This document shows positions 17,623 through 26,868 of a DNA stretch of 64,000 bases, piece by piece. A model generated the notes under the pieces. It searched no databases, was not told where the DNA came from, and saw only the letters and a program-made list of their open reading frames with translations. Made by a program: the position numbers and the translations under genes. Location: contig CAKUDG010000011.1 of the NCBI GenBank assembly GCA_934644965.1, forward strand, positions 20,615 through 84,614. Reading direction: 5' to 3'. The stretch comes from an uncultured Victivallales bacterium (GTDB taxonomy: Bacteria > Verrucomicrobiota > Lentisphaeria > Victivallales > UBA1829). Each line of letters begins with the position of its first letter. Positions within the stretch are counted from its first letter, which is position 1.

Positions 17623-17690
17623 ACACAGATCTTTATTAAATTAACAGAAAAAAATCAGAACAACGAGAAGAAACGAAGAGGTTCCGTGTT

Positions 17691-18449
17691 ATGAAACGTT
17701 CTTTCACATTGATTGAGCTTCTGGTGGTCATTGCGATCATCTCCATTTTGGCCTCTTTGCTGCTCCCCGCGCTGAACGCGGCAAAAAGCACGGCGAAACG
17801 AGCCAACTGTCTTTCCACAGCCAGGGGAATCGGAGGGTTCCTGGCCCTGTATCTCAGCGATTACGGCGGATATGTTCATCCCACCAACTACATCAAAGAC
17901 TGGATTCCGCGTTACTGTCATTTCACGGAAAAAATGCATGGCAACCAGCTGTTCTGGGTCTGCCCTTTCGGGCTTTACTCGAAAAACCGGAAGCACTTTC
18001 TGGATCCGGCTTCGCTTTACCCGAACGTCACGGACAGCGGCGTCTGTACTGCATCAGGACATTATTCCGCTATTATGACCAAAGTATTCATTTCTTCCGC
18101 AAAAATCAGGCAGCCTTCTTCAAAGATTTTCCTGACCTGCGGATACAGGCCAATCAATGATGCATTCCAGGGAGAGCAGGACCGTTCCAATGCATCTAAT
18201 TATTTCCCAGGAAGTTCTGCAGCGGTAACCCCCGCCAACCTGGGTGGAAAACTCTCCCTGATGGATAAGACGAAAATTCAGGATTTCATTCAGGGGCGTC
18301 ATGGATTCTACACCAATGCCCTCTTCCTCGATTCCCATGCAGAAAGTCTTGCGCCTGAAACGATCCTGAGCATCTGCCGCCAGGGGGCCTATGCCTCCCT
18401 CATTCCAGGAGGCAGCTGCAGCGGCGCTTTTTACTGGACGGCAAATTAG
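17691..18449 (+). CDS. Type II-secretion-like pseudopilin (H-x9-D-S variant)
   Basis: 252 residues with a short leader (MKRS) before FTLIELLVVIAIISILASLLLPALN, so cleavage before Phe5 is expected. A C-terminal domain of about 220 residues follows, with CPFGLYSKN and other cysteines. The C-terminal motif reads RHGFYTNALFLDSHAE, i.e. H-x9-D-S rather than D-G. It lies 68 bases after the first pseudopilin. The helix-coding DNA is nearly identical in the two genes, suggesting duplication. Its stop codon (18447-18449) overlaps the stop codon of the convergent debranching-enzyme gene (18446-18448). Confidence 0.88.
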   Translation: MKRSFTLIELLVVIAIISILASLLLPALNAAKSTAKRANCLSTARGIGGFLALYLSDYGGYVHPTNYIKDWIPRYCHFTEKMHGNQLFWVCPFGLYSKNRKHFLDPASLYPNVTDSGVCTASGHYSAIMTKVFISSAKIRQPSSKIFLTCGYRPINDAFQGEQDRSNASNYFPGSSAAVTPANLGGKLSLMDKTKIQDFIQGRHGFYTNALFLDSHAESLAPETILSICRQGAYASLIPGGSCSGAFYWTAN

Positions 18450-21400
18450 TCCCCGGATGAGGGAAACACTATGGAGGACAGGGGAAACTGTTTATCCTGT
18501 GCCGATCCCGCGGGAGAGGACGGGCTCTCCCTTTCCTCCTCAGCACCACTTCCTCTGTCAGGCGGGAAGGAAGAGGCAGAAGACCATTCCTTCTCATGAA
18601 GCATCTTCCATACCCGGTAGAATTCGGTCATTCCCCAGGCCTGGGCATCACATCCGCGGGGGGTGTGAGGCTGATTCCCATCCAGGATCTCCGGGACCTG
18701 GGCGATACAGCCATTGTTCATCAGGAGGGTCATGGAGGAAAGAAGGGAGACGGCTGTGGCCTTCCCCGCCTCGCGATAAGTCATGAAATAAGCTTCCGCA
18801 TACGAGGGAAAGAGCCAGGTCCAGGCGGTGCCGTTGTGATAGGCGGGTTTTCTACGGGTGTCTTCGTCTCCCTCATAATGCCCCCAGTAGGGATGGAGCG
18901 GATCGTTGAGGCCGCGGCCGGCCGCGTCCGTGATGGGAAGGGGATATTCCACCCCGGCATCGTCCAGCGAACGGATTGCGCCGGGGATCAGAAGATGGGA
19001 GGCCGCCTGAAGAATGCCGCGGCAGAGACTCATGTCCGTAACCGCCCCCAGTGTGACGGCCAGCAGCTGATTCGGCCGCAGATGATCGTCCGGCACGGCC
19101 CTTTCCGCGGGCACTCCCTGAGACGCATGGAGACAGTCCGAAAGCCACATCCTTCCACCCGGCAGCACGAAATATCTCCGAATGGAATTGCGCACGGTCC
19201 CCGCCATTTCCGCCCATTTCCTGCGTTCCCCGGCATCGGGAACGGATTCGGCAAGAAAACGAAGCGCCGCAAACCAGAGAGCCTGGATTTCGATCGGATA
19301 CCCTTCCCGCGGGGTGCCCGCAGGATAATTGGTGTCCATCCATGTGAAATGAGAAGGACTGAAGACCAGGGCGCTTGCGGGATCACAGTGGATTCCGTTC
19401 GGGGTGCCGGCAATGATGCCGTCGGCAAGGGCGCGGAGGATGTCGAGAAGAGTCTCTTTTTCCCCGCGCACCGGGGTGTTCAGGAAATCCAGGGAGCCTT
19501 CCGCGCGGCAGAGATCGGAGCAGGCGGTGAAAAGCCACAGAGGGGCGTCGGAAGTGTCACGGTTGTCGGCATTGTCGCCGGAGATCATGTTCGGGATCGT
19601 TCCTTTTTCGGCGAAACGGGCAAACTGGAGGAGAATGGCACGGACATCGCTGCGGAATTCGGGAGCGGCGATCAGGCCGCGTGCGGCAATCAGTGTGTCG
19701 CGCCCCCAGTCGAGAAACCAGGGATAGCCGGCAATGACCGTTTTCAAGGAGTGCCGTTTCACAATAAACTGACGCATGGAGAAGAGCATCGTTTTTTCGA
19801 GCGGAGTCTCCATTTCGGCAAACGGTTCCTTCTGGAGTTTCCCGGGAGGAACGGCGGCTTCGGCGGGAGAAGTCAGGACCTGTCCGGTGATATAGGCGGC
19901 CTCGTCTCCGGCGAGATCGAAACGGAAATAGCCCGGACTGTAGAGATCGGTATGCGGATCCAGTCCGCGCGAAGCCTCATTGGGCTGATACACCATATAC
20001 TGCCATTCATCGTCTCTCCGGAAGACGCCTCTGGAAATCTGCATCCGGAAGATCCGGTCGGACCCGGCTCGGAATTCAAAGCCTTTTTCATTCGGATAGA
20101 TCTGTCCGGGCCAGATTTTTTCCGGACCCGCGGCGGCTTTCGTGCCGCAGTGGAAATTGCGGTCTTCCAGATCGGTCCGAACCATCAGACGCACCGGATT
20201 GCACGCGCCGAGACGGCGCGCCGCGGCACGGCATTCCCGGCGGTAGACCGTCATCATGACGCAGTTCCGGCCGGCGACGATTTCAAGTTTGACGGTCAGT
20301 TCAATGAAAAGCCCGTTTCCCACGGGAACTTCATAATTCCAGACTCCCCCTCCGTCTGCGGACACGTGGAAACTGGATAGATGCGAAGTCTCCACCTCCT
20401 GCAGACGCGCGTGATACACCACCCAGATCCGCGTCCGCCGCCACATGACATGACGGTCTTCCGGATAATCCGGATTCAGATTCGCCAGCAGTACCGCGTC
20501 GTAGCGGCTGTTCAGACGGCCTCTTTCCAACGAAGTGTGCAGAATGGCCCCCTTCCCGTTCGCCTGCAGGAAAGTCCTGCTCACTCCTCCATGAAGAATC
20601 TCATTGCGGGAGAAACGCAGCGCGGCGCGGCAGACATCCTGCGCCAGCAGCAGGAGAGGCGCCTCCCGGCGTTCCACCGCCGGACCGTTGTACATGGCGA
20701 TCACCGCTTTCAAAGAACGGTGCGCCTCCGGAGACGGAAGCGGAGGCAGAACCGCGAAATACCCGCCCGTCCCTGCCGGAAGAGCGTTGGCCTGCATCAG
20801 AATCTTCCCGTCCGGACGGGAGATTGCAAAACGGAAACGGCACGGCGCCGTCGCCAGAAGGCAATGCCGCGGCGGAAGCATCAGTTCCCTCTGAAGATCC
20901 GCCGGCCAGCGCCAGTGGACGTACGGAGTCTCCGGTTCGTCCCCATACAGCTCCCGCAGAAAATTCAGCGGATCCGCCTGCAGCGAACGCGCCATGTCAC
21001 GGATATTCTCATCCACCAGAATCTGGGAGGAATTTTTGGCAGAAAGAACTCGCAGCGCCATCGCGGAGGCCTCCTTTTCCCGGATGCGTCCGGGAAGGAG
21101 TTCCTCTTCCTTCTCCAGGGCGGAAAGTTTTTCAAACCATACGGGACTGTCGGTGAAACAGCATGCCTGACCGGGAGAAAGGGAAAGTGCGCGTTTATGC
21201 CCCGGAAGACGGCGGGGTTCAAAGGTGCGCCCGGACACAAGATCCGTCAGCTCCTCCGCGTCCAGAGGCGCATAGGAGGCGTTCCACTCCAGGGAGGTCC
21301 CCTTCCCGCAGTTCAGATTCACCGCAACAAGAAGATGGGCGGACGAATCCGAGGAGGAACGGGAAAACAGCACCGCGTTCTGAGTTCCGGAATCAAGGAA

Positions 21401-22900
21401 CATCAGCGTCGCCCCGTCATGAAACGCCGGATGCACGGCAAGAAGAACGTTCAGACGGGCAATGAAATCAATCTGGTTCACATCCGCTCCCCAGTTCAGG
21501 GCGCTCGACTCATGCACATCAATCTTTTCCTGCGCGAACCATTCCACTCCGTTGGCAAATCCGAAGGCACCGTTTACGGAAGCAAGCGCGGAGAGCGCCG
21601 TGCGCATCTTCGCGTATTTCGCGGAGACGGCCGCCAGACGGTTGTTGTCATGCGTTTCGGCATAATGAATCAGAAGTCCGTCCGCCGCGCTCAGGCTCCA
21701 GGCGTAACGCAGATAGCCTTCGATCTGGATGCGGGAATAGTTCTGGAAAAGTTCGGAATAAGCCCAGTCCATATTCGCGGAATCCAGCAGCCTTGCAGTG
21801 ACGGCGGGGTCGCCGCCAAGCCCTTCCAGAAGGAAAACCGTCTCCGGATATTCCTCCCGCACCCGGGCAATGATGTAGGTCCATGCGGGCGCAGGAATCA
21901 TATAGCCGGCATCGCAGCGGAAACCGTCCACTCCGCGCGAACACCAGACACGGAACACCTGCGCCAGATATTCCCAGAGCTCGGGTTTCTGATGATCCAG
22001 TTCCGTCAGATCCCCCCAGACCACTCCCCAGGCACCGGGAGAATGAATGGATCCATCCGGTTCGCGGACAAACCAGTCGGGATGTTCCTCATGCAGTCTG
22101 GCGGCCCAGCCCGTGTGATTGATCGCTATGTCAATGAAAAGCTTCGCATTCTTCCGGTGGACGGCATCCACCAGTTCGAGAAACTGATCCAGCGGCGTTG
22201 CCTTGCGGTCAAATTCGGCAAGCGAGGGATCCACTTCGGTGAAGTCCAGAGAGGCATAGGGACTGCCGTAACGCCCCATTCTCCCGTACACCGTCGGCGC
22301 CGGTGTGACCGGAAGCAGATGAATGATCCGGCACTTCAGACGGTTGACTATGTGATCCAGCTCCCGGATCAGATCCCGAAACGTGCCGGAAGGCGGAATC
22401 ACCGAATATCCGTGCGAGTCCAGAGAGGAAATCCCCTCCTCCGTGACTCCTTCCGGAAGACTCGAATGCAGTTTGTCGCGATTCATCCCGAACTGCCTCA
22501 CAAAGGCGCAGTACACCGTATTGGAACAACAGTAGGGAGCGGGGGATACATTGATGTGCAGATTGTCCCCGGCAACCCATTGCGGTTCGGAATCCATGTC
22601 CCGCACAAAGCAGCATTTGCATTCAAAATGCCCTTCCTCGGTCAGGGCAAGACGGATCAGAAAGGACCGTTCGTCGATTCTCCTCATGGGGATGTTCCGC
22701 CAGTCCTGTCCGCCGGGGGTGATCCCTTCTTCCGTACGGGCAATGATTTCACTGCGCTGAATGGCCGCATTCCCGATGTTGGTGCAGAGAAACGCCCTCC
22801 CCTGAAGAGGCGTATCGGCGCTGAGATGAACTTCCAGAACATCTCCGCAATAAAAAAGTCGGTGTTTCCCCGGCGTGGGGTTCTGTATCAATTCCGGCAT
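18446..22900 (-). CDS. Two-domain glycogen debranching enzyme (GH13 + GH133)
   Basis: 1484 residues, no signal peptide. Residues ~1-130 look like a beta-sandwich. Residues ~165-560 form a GH13 barrel: LFIDIAINHTGW at ~254-265, VDGFRCDAGY with nucleophile Asp330, VFLLEGLGG with acid Glu359, and ETHDNNR with His417-Asp418. A second beta-rich linker spans ~700-1030. From about 1050 an amylo-alpha-1,6-glucosidase domain appears (AGYPWFLDWGRDTLIAARGL, FTWMDTNYP, PIEIQALWFAALR, AWGMTEFYRVW). Family knowledge assigns 4-alpha-glucanotransferase plus alpha-1,6-glucosidase activity on glycogen limit dextrins. The order and size match the eukaryotic-type enzyme more than the short bacterial GlgX. It lies 22 bases after the lipoprotein gene on the same strand. 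Confidence 0.88.
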   Translation of the reverse strand: MPELIQNPTPGKHRLFYCGDVLEVHLSADTPLQGRAFLCTNIGNAAIQRSEIIARTEEGITPGGQDWRNIPMRRIDERSFLIRLALTEEGHFECKCCFVRDMDSEPQWVAGDNLHINVSPAPYCCSNTVYCAFVRQFGMNRDKLHSSLPEGVTEEGISSLDSHGYSVIPPSGTFRDLIRELDHIVNRLKCRIIHLLPVTPAPTVYGRMGRYGSPYASLDFTEVDPSLAEFDRKATPLDQFLELVDAVHRKNAKLFIDIAINHTGWAARLHEEHPDWFVREPDGSIHSPGAWGVVWGDLTELDHQKPELWEYLAQVFRVWCSRGVDGFRCDAGYMIPAPAWTYIIARVREEYPETVFLLEGLGGDPAVTARLLDSANMDWAYSELFQNYSRIQIEGYLRYAWSLSAADGLLIHYAETHDNNRLAAVSAKYAKMRTALSALASVNGAFGFANGVEWFAQEKIDVHESSALNWGADVNQIDFIARLNVLLAVHPAFHDGATLMFLDSGTQNAVLFSRSSSDSSAHLLVAVNLNCGKGTSLEWNASYAPLDAEELTDLVSGRTFEPRRLPGHKRALSLSPGQACCFTDSPVWFEKLSALEKEEELLPGRIREKEASAMALRVLSAKNSSQILVDENIRDMARSLQADPLNFLRELYGDEPETPYVHWRWPADLQRELMLPPRHCLLATAPCRFRFAISRPDGKILMQANALPAGTGGYFAVLPPLPSPEAHRSLKAVIAMYNGPAVERREAPLLLLAQDVCRAALRFSRNEILHGGVSRTFLQANGKGAILHTSLERGRLNSRYDAVLLANLNPDYPEDRHVMWRRTRIWVVYHARLQEVETSHLSSFHVSADGGGVWNYEVPVGNGLFIELTVKLEIVAGRNCVMMTVYRRECRAAARRLGACNPVRLMVRTDLEDRNFHCGTKAAAGPEKIWPGQIYPNEKGFEFRAGSDRIFRMQISRGVFRRDDEWQYMVYQPNEASRGLDPHTDLYSPGYFRFDLAGDEAAYITGQVLTSPAEAAVPPGKLQKEPFAEMETPLEKTMLFSMRQFIVKRHSLKTVIAGYPWFLDWGRDTLIAARGLIAAPEFRSDVRAILLQFARFAEKGTIPNMISGDNADNRDTSDAPLWLFTACSDLCRAEGSLDFLNTPVRGEKETLLDILRALADGIIAGTPNGIHCDPASALVFSPSHFTWMDTNYPAGTPREGYPIEIQALWFAALRFLAESVPDAGERRKWAEMAGTVRNSIRRYFVLPGGRMWLSDCLHASQGVPAERAVPDDHLRPNQLLAVTLGAVTDMSLCRGILQAASHLLIPGAIRSLDDAGVEYPLPITDAAGRGLNDPLHPYWGHYEGDEDTRRKPAYHNGTAWTWLFPSYAEAYFMTYREAGKATAVSLLSSMTLLMNNGCIAQVPEILDGNQPHTPRGCDAQAWGMTEFYRVWKMLHEKEWSSASSFPPDRGSGAEEERESPSSPAGSAQDKQFPLSSIVFPSSGD

Positions 22901-22922
22901 GGCTTCATTCCCTGGTTTTCCG

Positions 22923-23579
22923 CTACTTCACAGTAATTTCAAAAATTCCGCTTTTCTGCTCCAGGGTATTCAGATTCAGTTCGCCGCGCAGGGCGAAGCG
23001 GAGCCGTTCCCCGGGATGGGAGAGCTTCACATCCTTCAGAAAGGTCATCGGAATGGTGATCAGTGTGGCGGTGTCCGGATTCAGAAGCAGGGGCGTCCGG
23101 CGCTGCTGCAGGGCATGAAGCGCACTGCTTTGCCCTTTTTCCCGGGAAGCTCCCTCCTCCCCCGCACGAACAACGGGCCAAACCTGTACCCACGCAGAAT
23201 CCGGAAGAGACTCGGCGGAAGCGCCTTCTTCCAGAAACGCCCTGTACAGAATCAGATTGTCCGTCTCATTCATTTTCCAGTCATGGATCCGGACCGGTTT
23301 CAGATCCTGATTCTGCAATCGGAAGGTGATGGACTGATCTTCCTCTCCCGCGTAATATTCCGCACGGGGGGAAACCACTTCCAGAACCAGATTCGGATAG
23401 GTTTTCCTGATGAAGGATTCCGGCTCAGGGTCTTCCGTTTTTCCACCCCTCTCCGGGGAGCAGGCGTGGAAAAAGGGCGGAAGTACCGCCGCGCAGAGCA
23501 GAAAGAACAGCTCCGGAAAAGAAAAAAAACGGGAAAAGGAATGTGATTTCCAGACGCCCGTCATCCCGGTCCGCCTCAT
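22923..23579 (-). CDS. Putative lipoprotein of unknown function
   Basis: 218 residues from the ATG at 23579, whose first base overlaps the preceding stop in an ATGA. The N-terminus has a hydrophobic stretch ending in a lipobox-like FFHAC, so Cys47 or so would be lipidated; a second in-frame ATG at 23564 gives a shorter leader. The body is a probable beta-sandwich (PNLVLEVVSPRAEYYAGEEDQSITFRL, then LKDVKLSHPGERLRFAL). No known family is recognised. It is co-transcribed with the small membrane protein before it and ends 22 bases before the debranching enzyme. Confidence 0.65.
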   Translation of the reverse strand: MRRTGMTGVWKSHSFSRFFSFPELFFLLCAAVLPPFFHACSPERGGKTEDPEPESFIRKTYPNLVLEVVSPRAEYYAGEEDQSITFRLQNQDLKPVRIHDWKMNETDNLILYRAFLEEGASAESLPDSAWVQVWPVVRAGEEGASREKGQSSALHALQQRRTPLLLNPDTATLITIPMTFLKDVKLSHPGERLRFALRGELNLNTLEQKSGIFEITVK

Positions 23580-23887
23580 TTCGCTTGCCTCGTGGAATGA
23601 ATGATGTAAATGAAAATGGCAATGCATCCGGCAATCTTCACCATCCCAGTGATCGGCATATTGAATACTTCCATGGCCGTAATGGATCCTTTTTTCCAGA
23701 ATCCGGCAATGTTTGTGCCGAGAAAAACGGTAAAGGAACTGCCGAAATAGACCAGCCCGAACCACACGACACACGCCGCGATCCCGAACAGAATCCGGGC
23801 AATGTTGTTGACGGTCCAGCGCTGCATTTCCTGCGCCGGACTTTTCGTTATGCTTGAACCGAGACGGCATCTTTGAATTTTGAACAT
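23576..23887 (-). CDS. Small two-span membrane protein
   Basis: 103 residues if started at the ATG at 23887 (MFKIQRCRLGS), which has AAGGTGGG about 8 bases upstream. A longer version from 23911 (111 residues) is possible, but the predicted transcript start (about 23914) would leave no room for a ribosome site. Two hydrophobic spans are clear: NNIARILFGIAACVVWFGLVYFG and GMVKIAGCIAIFIYIIHS. It overlaps the lipoprotein gene by four bases. Family unknown. Confidence 0.7.
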   Translation of the reverse strand: MFKIQRCRLGSSITKSPAQEMQRWTVNNIARILFGIAACVVWFGLVYFGSSFTVFLGTNIAGFWKKGSITAMEVFNMPITGMVKIAGCIAIFIYIIHSTRQAK

Positions 23888-23920
23888 GATTTGTCCCACC
23901 TTCGCTTTCATCCCTTTGGT

Positions 23921-23949
23921 ACACTAGCTCTGAAATGCCTTCTTTTCAA
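23921..23949 (-). promoter_or_regulatory. Promoter of the membrane protein / lipoprotein / debranching enzyme group
   Basis: On the minus strand: TTGAAA (23949-23944), 17 bases, TAGTGT (23926-23921). The expected start at about 23914 supports the ATG at 23887 as the first codon. Confidence 0.55.
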
Positions 23950-23988
23950 TCTCTCCTCCGGAATCTTTCGCATAAAACGATGAAAACT

Positions 23989-24016
23989 TTGTTTCCCGCT
24001 GTTCGTGTGCTATTGT
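23989..24016 (+). promoter_or_regulatory. Possible promoter of the 24185 gene
   Basis: TTGTTT (23989-23994), 16 bases, TATTGT (24011-24016). It is a moderate match, placed back to back with the minus-strand promoter at 23921-23949 in this divergent gap. Confidence 0.4.
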
Positions 24017-24184
24017 ATTCCTTCTGTCCGCGCACTTCCGGAACGGTGGGGGGGAGGGAAAAACAGGGGCGGAATCTGACTCCCGGAAACAGGGGGAACC
24101 GGGGAATGGAAACAGAAGACAATGCGGATGGAAGCAGACAAAAAAGAATGGATGAAAAGAAAGAAAAAAGAAAAGAGCACTCGT

Positions 24185-25024
24185 ATGAACACAACTCCAT
24201 CCGGAAAAGATCCGTCCTCCTCCGGAGAAAAACGGAAAAAACAGGAGAAACTTCTGTATCCCTGCCGGGATTTCAGAAAAAATACCGAACGCATCTGTTT
24301 GTGGGGGGCGCTTTGTCCAGCGGGAGTGACACTCTTCCGGGAAATCGCCTCCGGCGGATTCTTTCAGGCGGGACTGCTCCGCCTGATTCTTGCCTGGTGC
24401 CTGATTGAGCTCGTGATTTTCCTGCTGCTCAAACTTCTCTTTGTCATGCAGGACTCGAAGAGCATCCGGGAGATTCTGGAATGGCTGCAGGAGGATGCCT
24501 CTCCCGGACGCGTGCGCCAGGCATGGAAATACCTCTCGGAAACAAAAGGTGCGCATCTTTGTCCGCCGGTGTTTGATGAGCCTGTCACCCGGATCCTGAC
24601 GGGCAGGATCATGCTCTCCGCGGCGGAAGACGCTGGCGACAGGGAAAATGCCGTCCTTGCGCAGCGCATCATCCGCTCCGCCATCGAAGACGCGGGAGAA
24701 AAACTCCTTCCCGCCGTCAGCTGTCCCTTGCCGGAACTGGTGCGGAACTACGACTTGTATGCCAATCCGGCAAGTCCGGTCCGGAGAATTCATCGCATCC
24801 TGCATTCCAGAGGGCTGAAACTTTCCTTCCTGGCGCTTCTTTCCCTGATTTTCCTCTGTTATCTGGCGCTTCTGTTCCGGAATGCCCGCCCGGGCCCGGA
24901 AGAAGGGACGGCGGCGCCTCCGGAAGAGAAAAAAACCGTAAGGATGATTGAAAACGAATCTGTACGGCAGGTGACAACTCTTTCAGAACTCTCCGGAGAA
25001 CGCGGAGAAAGCACAGACAACTGA
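24185..25024 (+). CDS. Hypothetical membrane protein
   Basis: About 279 residues from the ATG at 24185 (MNTTPSGKDPSS); an in-frame ATG at 24122 would add a very basic stretch of 21 residues. The first membrane span(s) lie around residues 60-105 (GLLRLILAWCLIELVIFLLLKLLFVM). A soluble helical domain of about 100 residues follows. Another span (LKLSFLALLSLIFLCYLALLF) comes next, then an acidic/Pro-rich tail of about 50 residues. No family is recognised. It stands alone between two divergent or convergent genes. Codon use resembles the neighbours, so I consider it real. Confidence 0.6.
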   Translation: MNTTPSGKDPSSSGEKRKKQEKLLYPCRDFRKNTERICLWGALCPAGVTLFREIASGGFFQAGLLRLILAWCLIELVIFLLLKLLFVMQDSKSIREILEWLQEDASPGRVRQAWKYLSETKGAHLCPPVFDEPVTRILTGRIMLSAAEDAGDRENAVLAQRIIRSAIEDAGEKLLPAVSCPLPELVRNYDLYANPASPVRRIHRILHSRGLKLSFLALLSLIFLCYLALLFRNARPGPEEGTAAPPEEKKTVRMIENESVRQVTTLSELSGERGESTDN

Positions 25025-25518
25025 TTCATCTGGAAAAGATCCGTTTCTGAAGACCGTGTGGGGAGACTACTCCCCCGAATCCAGGGGATTCCCCGTTTTC
25101 GCGTTTCCCGTTTGTTCCCCCCGGGATTTCCCGTTTTTTCCTCCGGGATTTCCACCGTCTCCTCCTTCCGAAGCCAAGAGGAGCGGGTTTCTCCGGATTC
25201 TCAGGAATTTCCCGCCCGGACAGGACACGGCTCAGAAAAAGATGGGAAAACAGTAGAACACAGCTGGAAAGAGGACAGGGGGGCTTGTCTTGCTGCTGGG
25301 GAGGCTGCTTTTTTTCTCCCGGCTGTGACGGCCGGAACGGTTACGGGGAAGCGGAATGAAGATTCCGGGACTTTTCAGAGCAGGCAGTTGAGGGAAATCT
25401 CTGTCTGCTGGGAAAGCAGTTTTTCCTCTTCCCCTCCCCCCCCTGCACCCCGGGATGTTTTCAAAGGAGTGCAGGAGAAAGGAGGGCGAAGGGAAAAACG
25501 ATAGAAACGACGTGATGC
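25025..25518. other. Convergent intergenic region with short repeats
   Basis: 494 bases between two convergent genes with no convincing ORF. The motif CCGGGATTTCC occurs twice within about 30 bases (near 25120-25155). A small GGGG-ATT-CCCC hairpin followed by GTTTT lies near 25083-25100, and a weak terminator lies at 25405-25424. The rest is polypurine/polypyrimidine. Confidence 0.5.
25405..25424 (+). terminator. Weak intrinsic terminator candidate
   Basis: 5-bp stem CTGCT/AGCAG with a GGGAA loop, followed by five T. It lies 380 bases beyond the 24185 gene, so assignment to that gene is uncertain. Confidence 0.35.
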
Positions 25519-26868
25519 TTACTGATACTTCGGAAGCATGTCGCCGTGAGCCTTGATCAGATCATTGCACATGGCGATAGTGTCGTCGATACTGAGTTCC
25601 GAACTGGTATGCGGATCCAGCAATGCAGCGTGATAAATGGCCTCTTTTTTGAGAGTCAGAGCGGCCTCGATGGTGAGCAGCTGGACATTGATATTGGTCA
25701 TATTCAGCGCCGCGCACTGCGTGGGGAGATCGCCGACATAAGTTCCCTGCACGCCGTTTGCATCCGCAAAACAGGGGACCTCCACCACCGCATTGGCAGG
25801 CAGGTTGGTGATGAACCCATGGTTGAGGACATTTCCGCCGAACTGGAAAGGCTCATTGGTGACGATGGCATTCATGATTCCGGATCCGTATTCGTGCGAA
25901 AGGGTGTGAGTCAGATGCGGGTCCTCGCAGATTTCCTTGTACTGTTTTTTCCATCCGTTGATCTGATTGACACAGCGGCGGGGATATTCATCGAGCGGGA
26001 TGTTGAATTCCTTGATGAATTCCGGATAACGCGATTTGATCCAGTAGGGCATATATTCGGCGTTGTGCTCGCTGGATTCGGTGACATAGTATCCGAATTT
26101 GTTCATGATTTCCAGGCGGATGATGTTTCCGCTCTTCTCCTTCTCCGCCTTTCTCATTTTCGGGACTTCTTTTCTGGCGAGGGCACGGAGTTCGGGATAC
26201 AGGTCGCGGCCGTTTTCGGAGATTTCGAGGAGCCAGGCCATGTGATTGATTCCGGCGATCTTGAAACGGATGTCTCTCTCCTGATCCTTCTGCCAATCGT
26301 AGCGGCCGAGAGACTCAAGCAGAGTGCGTGCGCAGACCTGCACGGAATGACAGAGACCGACCGTCTTGACGGAACTTCCGCGGAGCATGGCTCCTGTGAG
26401 CATGGCCATGGGATTGGTATAGTTCAGAAACCAGGCGCCGGGGCAGACATCCTCCATGTCCCGCGCAAAATCCAGCATGACGGGAATGGTGCGCAGAGCC
26501 CGGAAAATCCCTCCGATTCCGAGTGTGTCCGCAATGGTCTGACGCAGTCCGTATTTCTTCGGGATCTCGAAATCAATCACCGTGGAAGGTTCATACCCCC
26601 CCACCTGAATCGCATTGACGACGAAGTCCGCTCCTTTAAGCGCCTTGCGCCGATTTTTCTCCCCCAGATGGCAGCGGATCCTTGCACGCCCGCCGTTGAT
26701 GTTGTTGTTCAGCACATTCAGAATCTTTTCAGATTCCTTGAGGCGTTCGGCATTGATGTCATACAGTGCAATGTCGGAATCCCGGAGAGATTCCCTGCAC
26801 ATGCAGTCGCCAAGAACATTTCTGGCAAACACTGTGCTCCCGGCACCCATAAAAGCGATTTTAGGCAT
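25519..26868 (-). CDS. GH4 family alpha-galactosidase-like glycosidase (NAD+/Mn-dependent)
   Basis: 449 residues from the ATG at 26868, which has a perfect AAGGAG eight bases upstream; the longer frame to 26943 is not needed. The N-terminal Rossmann motif is KIAFMGAGSTVFARN (G-x-G-S). Metal ligands are Cys173-His174 in GLCHSVQ and His209 in AGINHMAW; FLNYTNPMAM and TIADTLGIGG are typical of the MelA subgroup. GH4 enzymes work by hydride transfer at C3 with NAD+ and Mn2+. No signal peptide: cytoplasmic. Related GH4 clades cleave alpha-galacturonides or alpha-glucosides, so substrate is tentative. It is divergent from a Gfo/Idh/MocA oxidoreductase, and the shared upstream region has repeated TTGCGAA motifs. 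Confidence 0.9.
   Translation of the reverse strand: MPKIAFMGAGSTVFARNVLGDCMCRESLRDSDIALYDINAERLKESEKILNVLNNNINGGRARIRCHLGEKNRRKALKGADFVVNAIQVGGYEPSTVIDFEIPKKYGLRQTIADTLGIGGIFRALRTIPVMLDFARDMEDVCPGAWFLNYTNPMAMLTGAMLRGSSVKTVGLCHSVQVCARTLLESLGRYDWQKDQERDIRFKIAGINHMAWLLEISENGRDLYPELRALARKEVPKMRKAEKEKSGNIIRLEIMNKFGYYVTESSEHNAEYMPYWIKSRYPEFIKEFNIPLDEYPRRCVNQINGWKKQYKEICEDPHLTHTLSHEYGSGIMNAIVTNEPFQFGGNVLNHGFITNLPANAVVEVPCFADANGVQGTYVGDLPTQCAALNMTNINVQLLTIEAALTLKKEAIYHAALLDPHTSSELSIDDTIAMCNDLIKAHGDMLPKYQ

Noticed and set aside
18596..22936. Two long open frames (about 594 and 851 codons) on the plus strand opposite the debranching enzyme
   Set aside because: Their products are rich in Arg, His, Pro and Gly with no recognisable domains; they mirror the codon bias of the minus-strand GH13/GH133 gene, whose motifs are complete.
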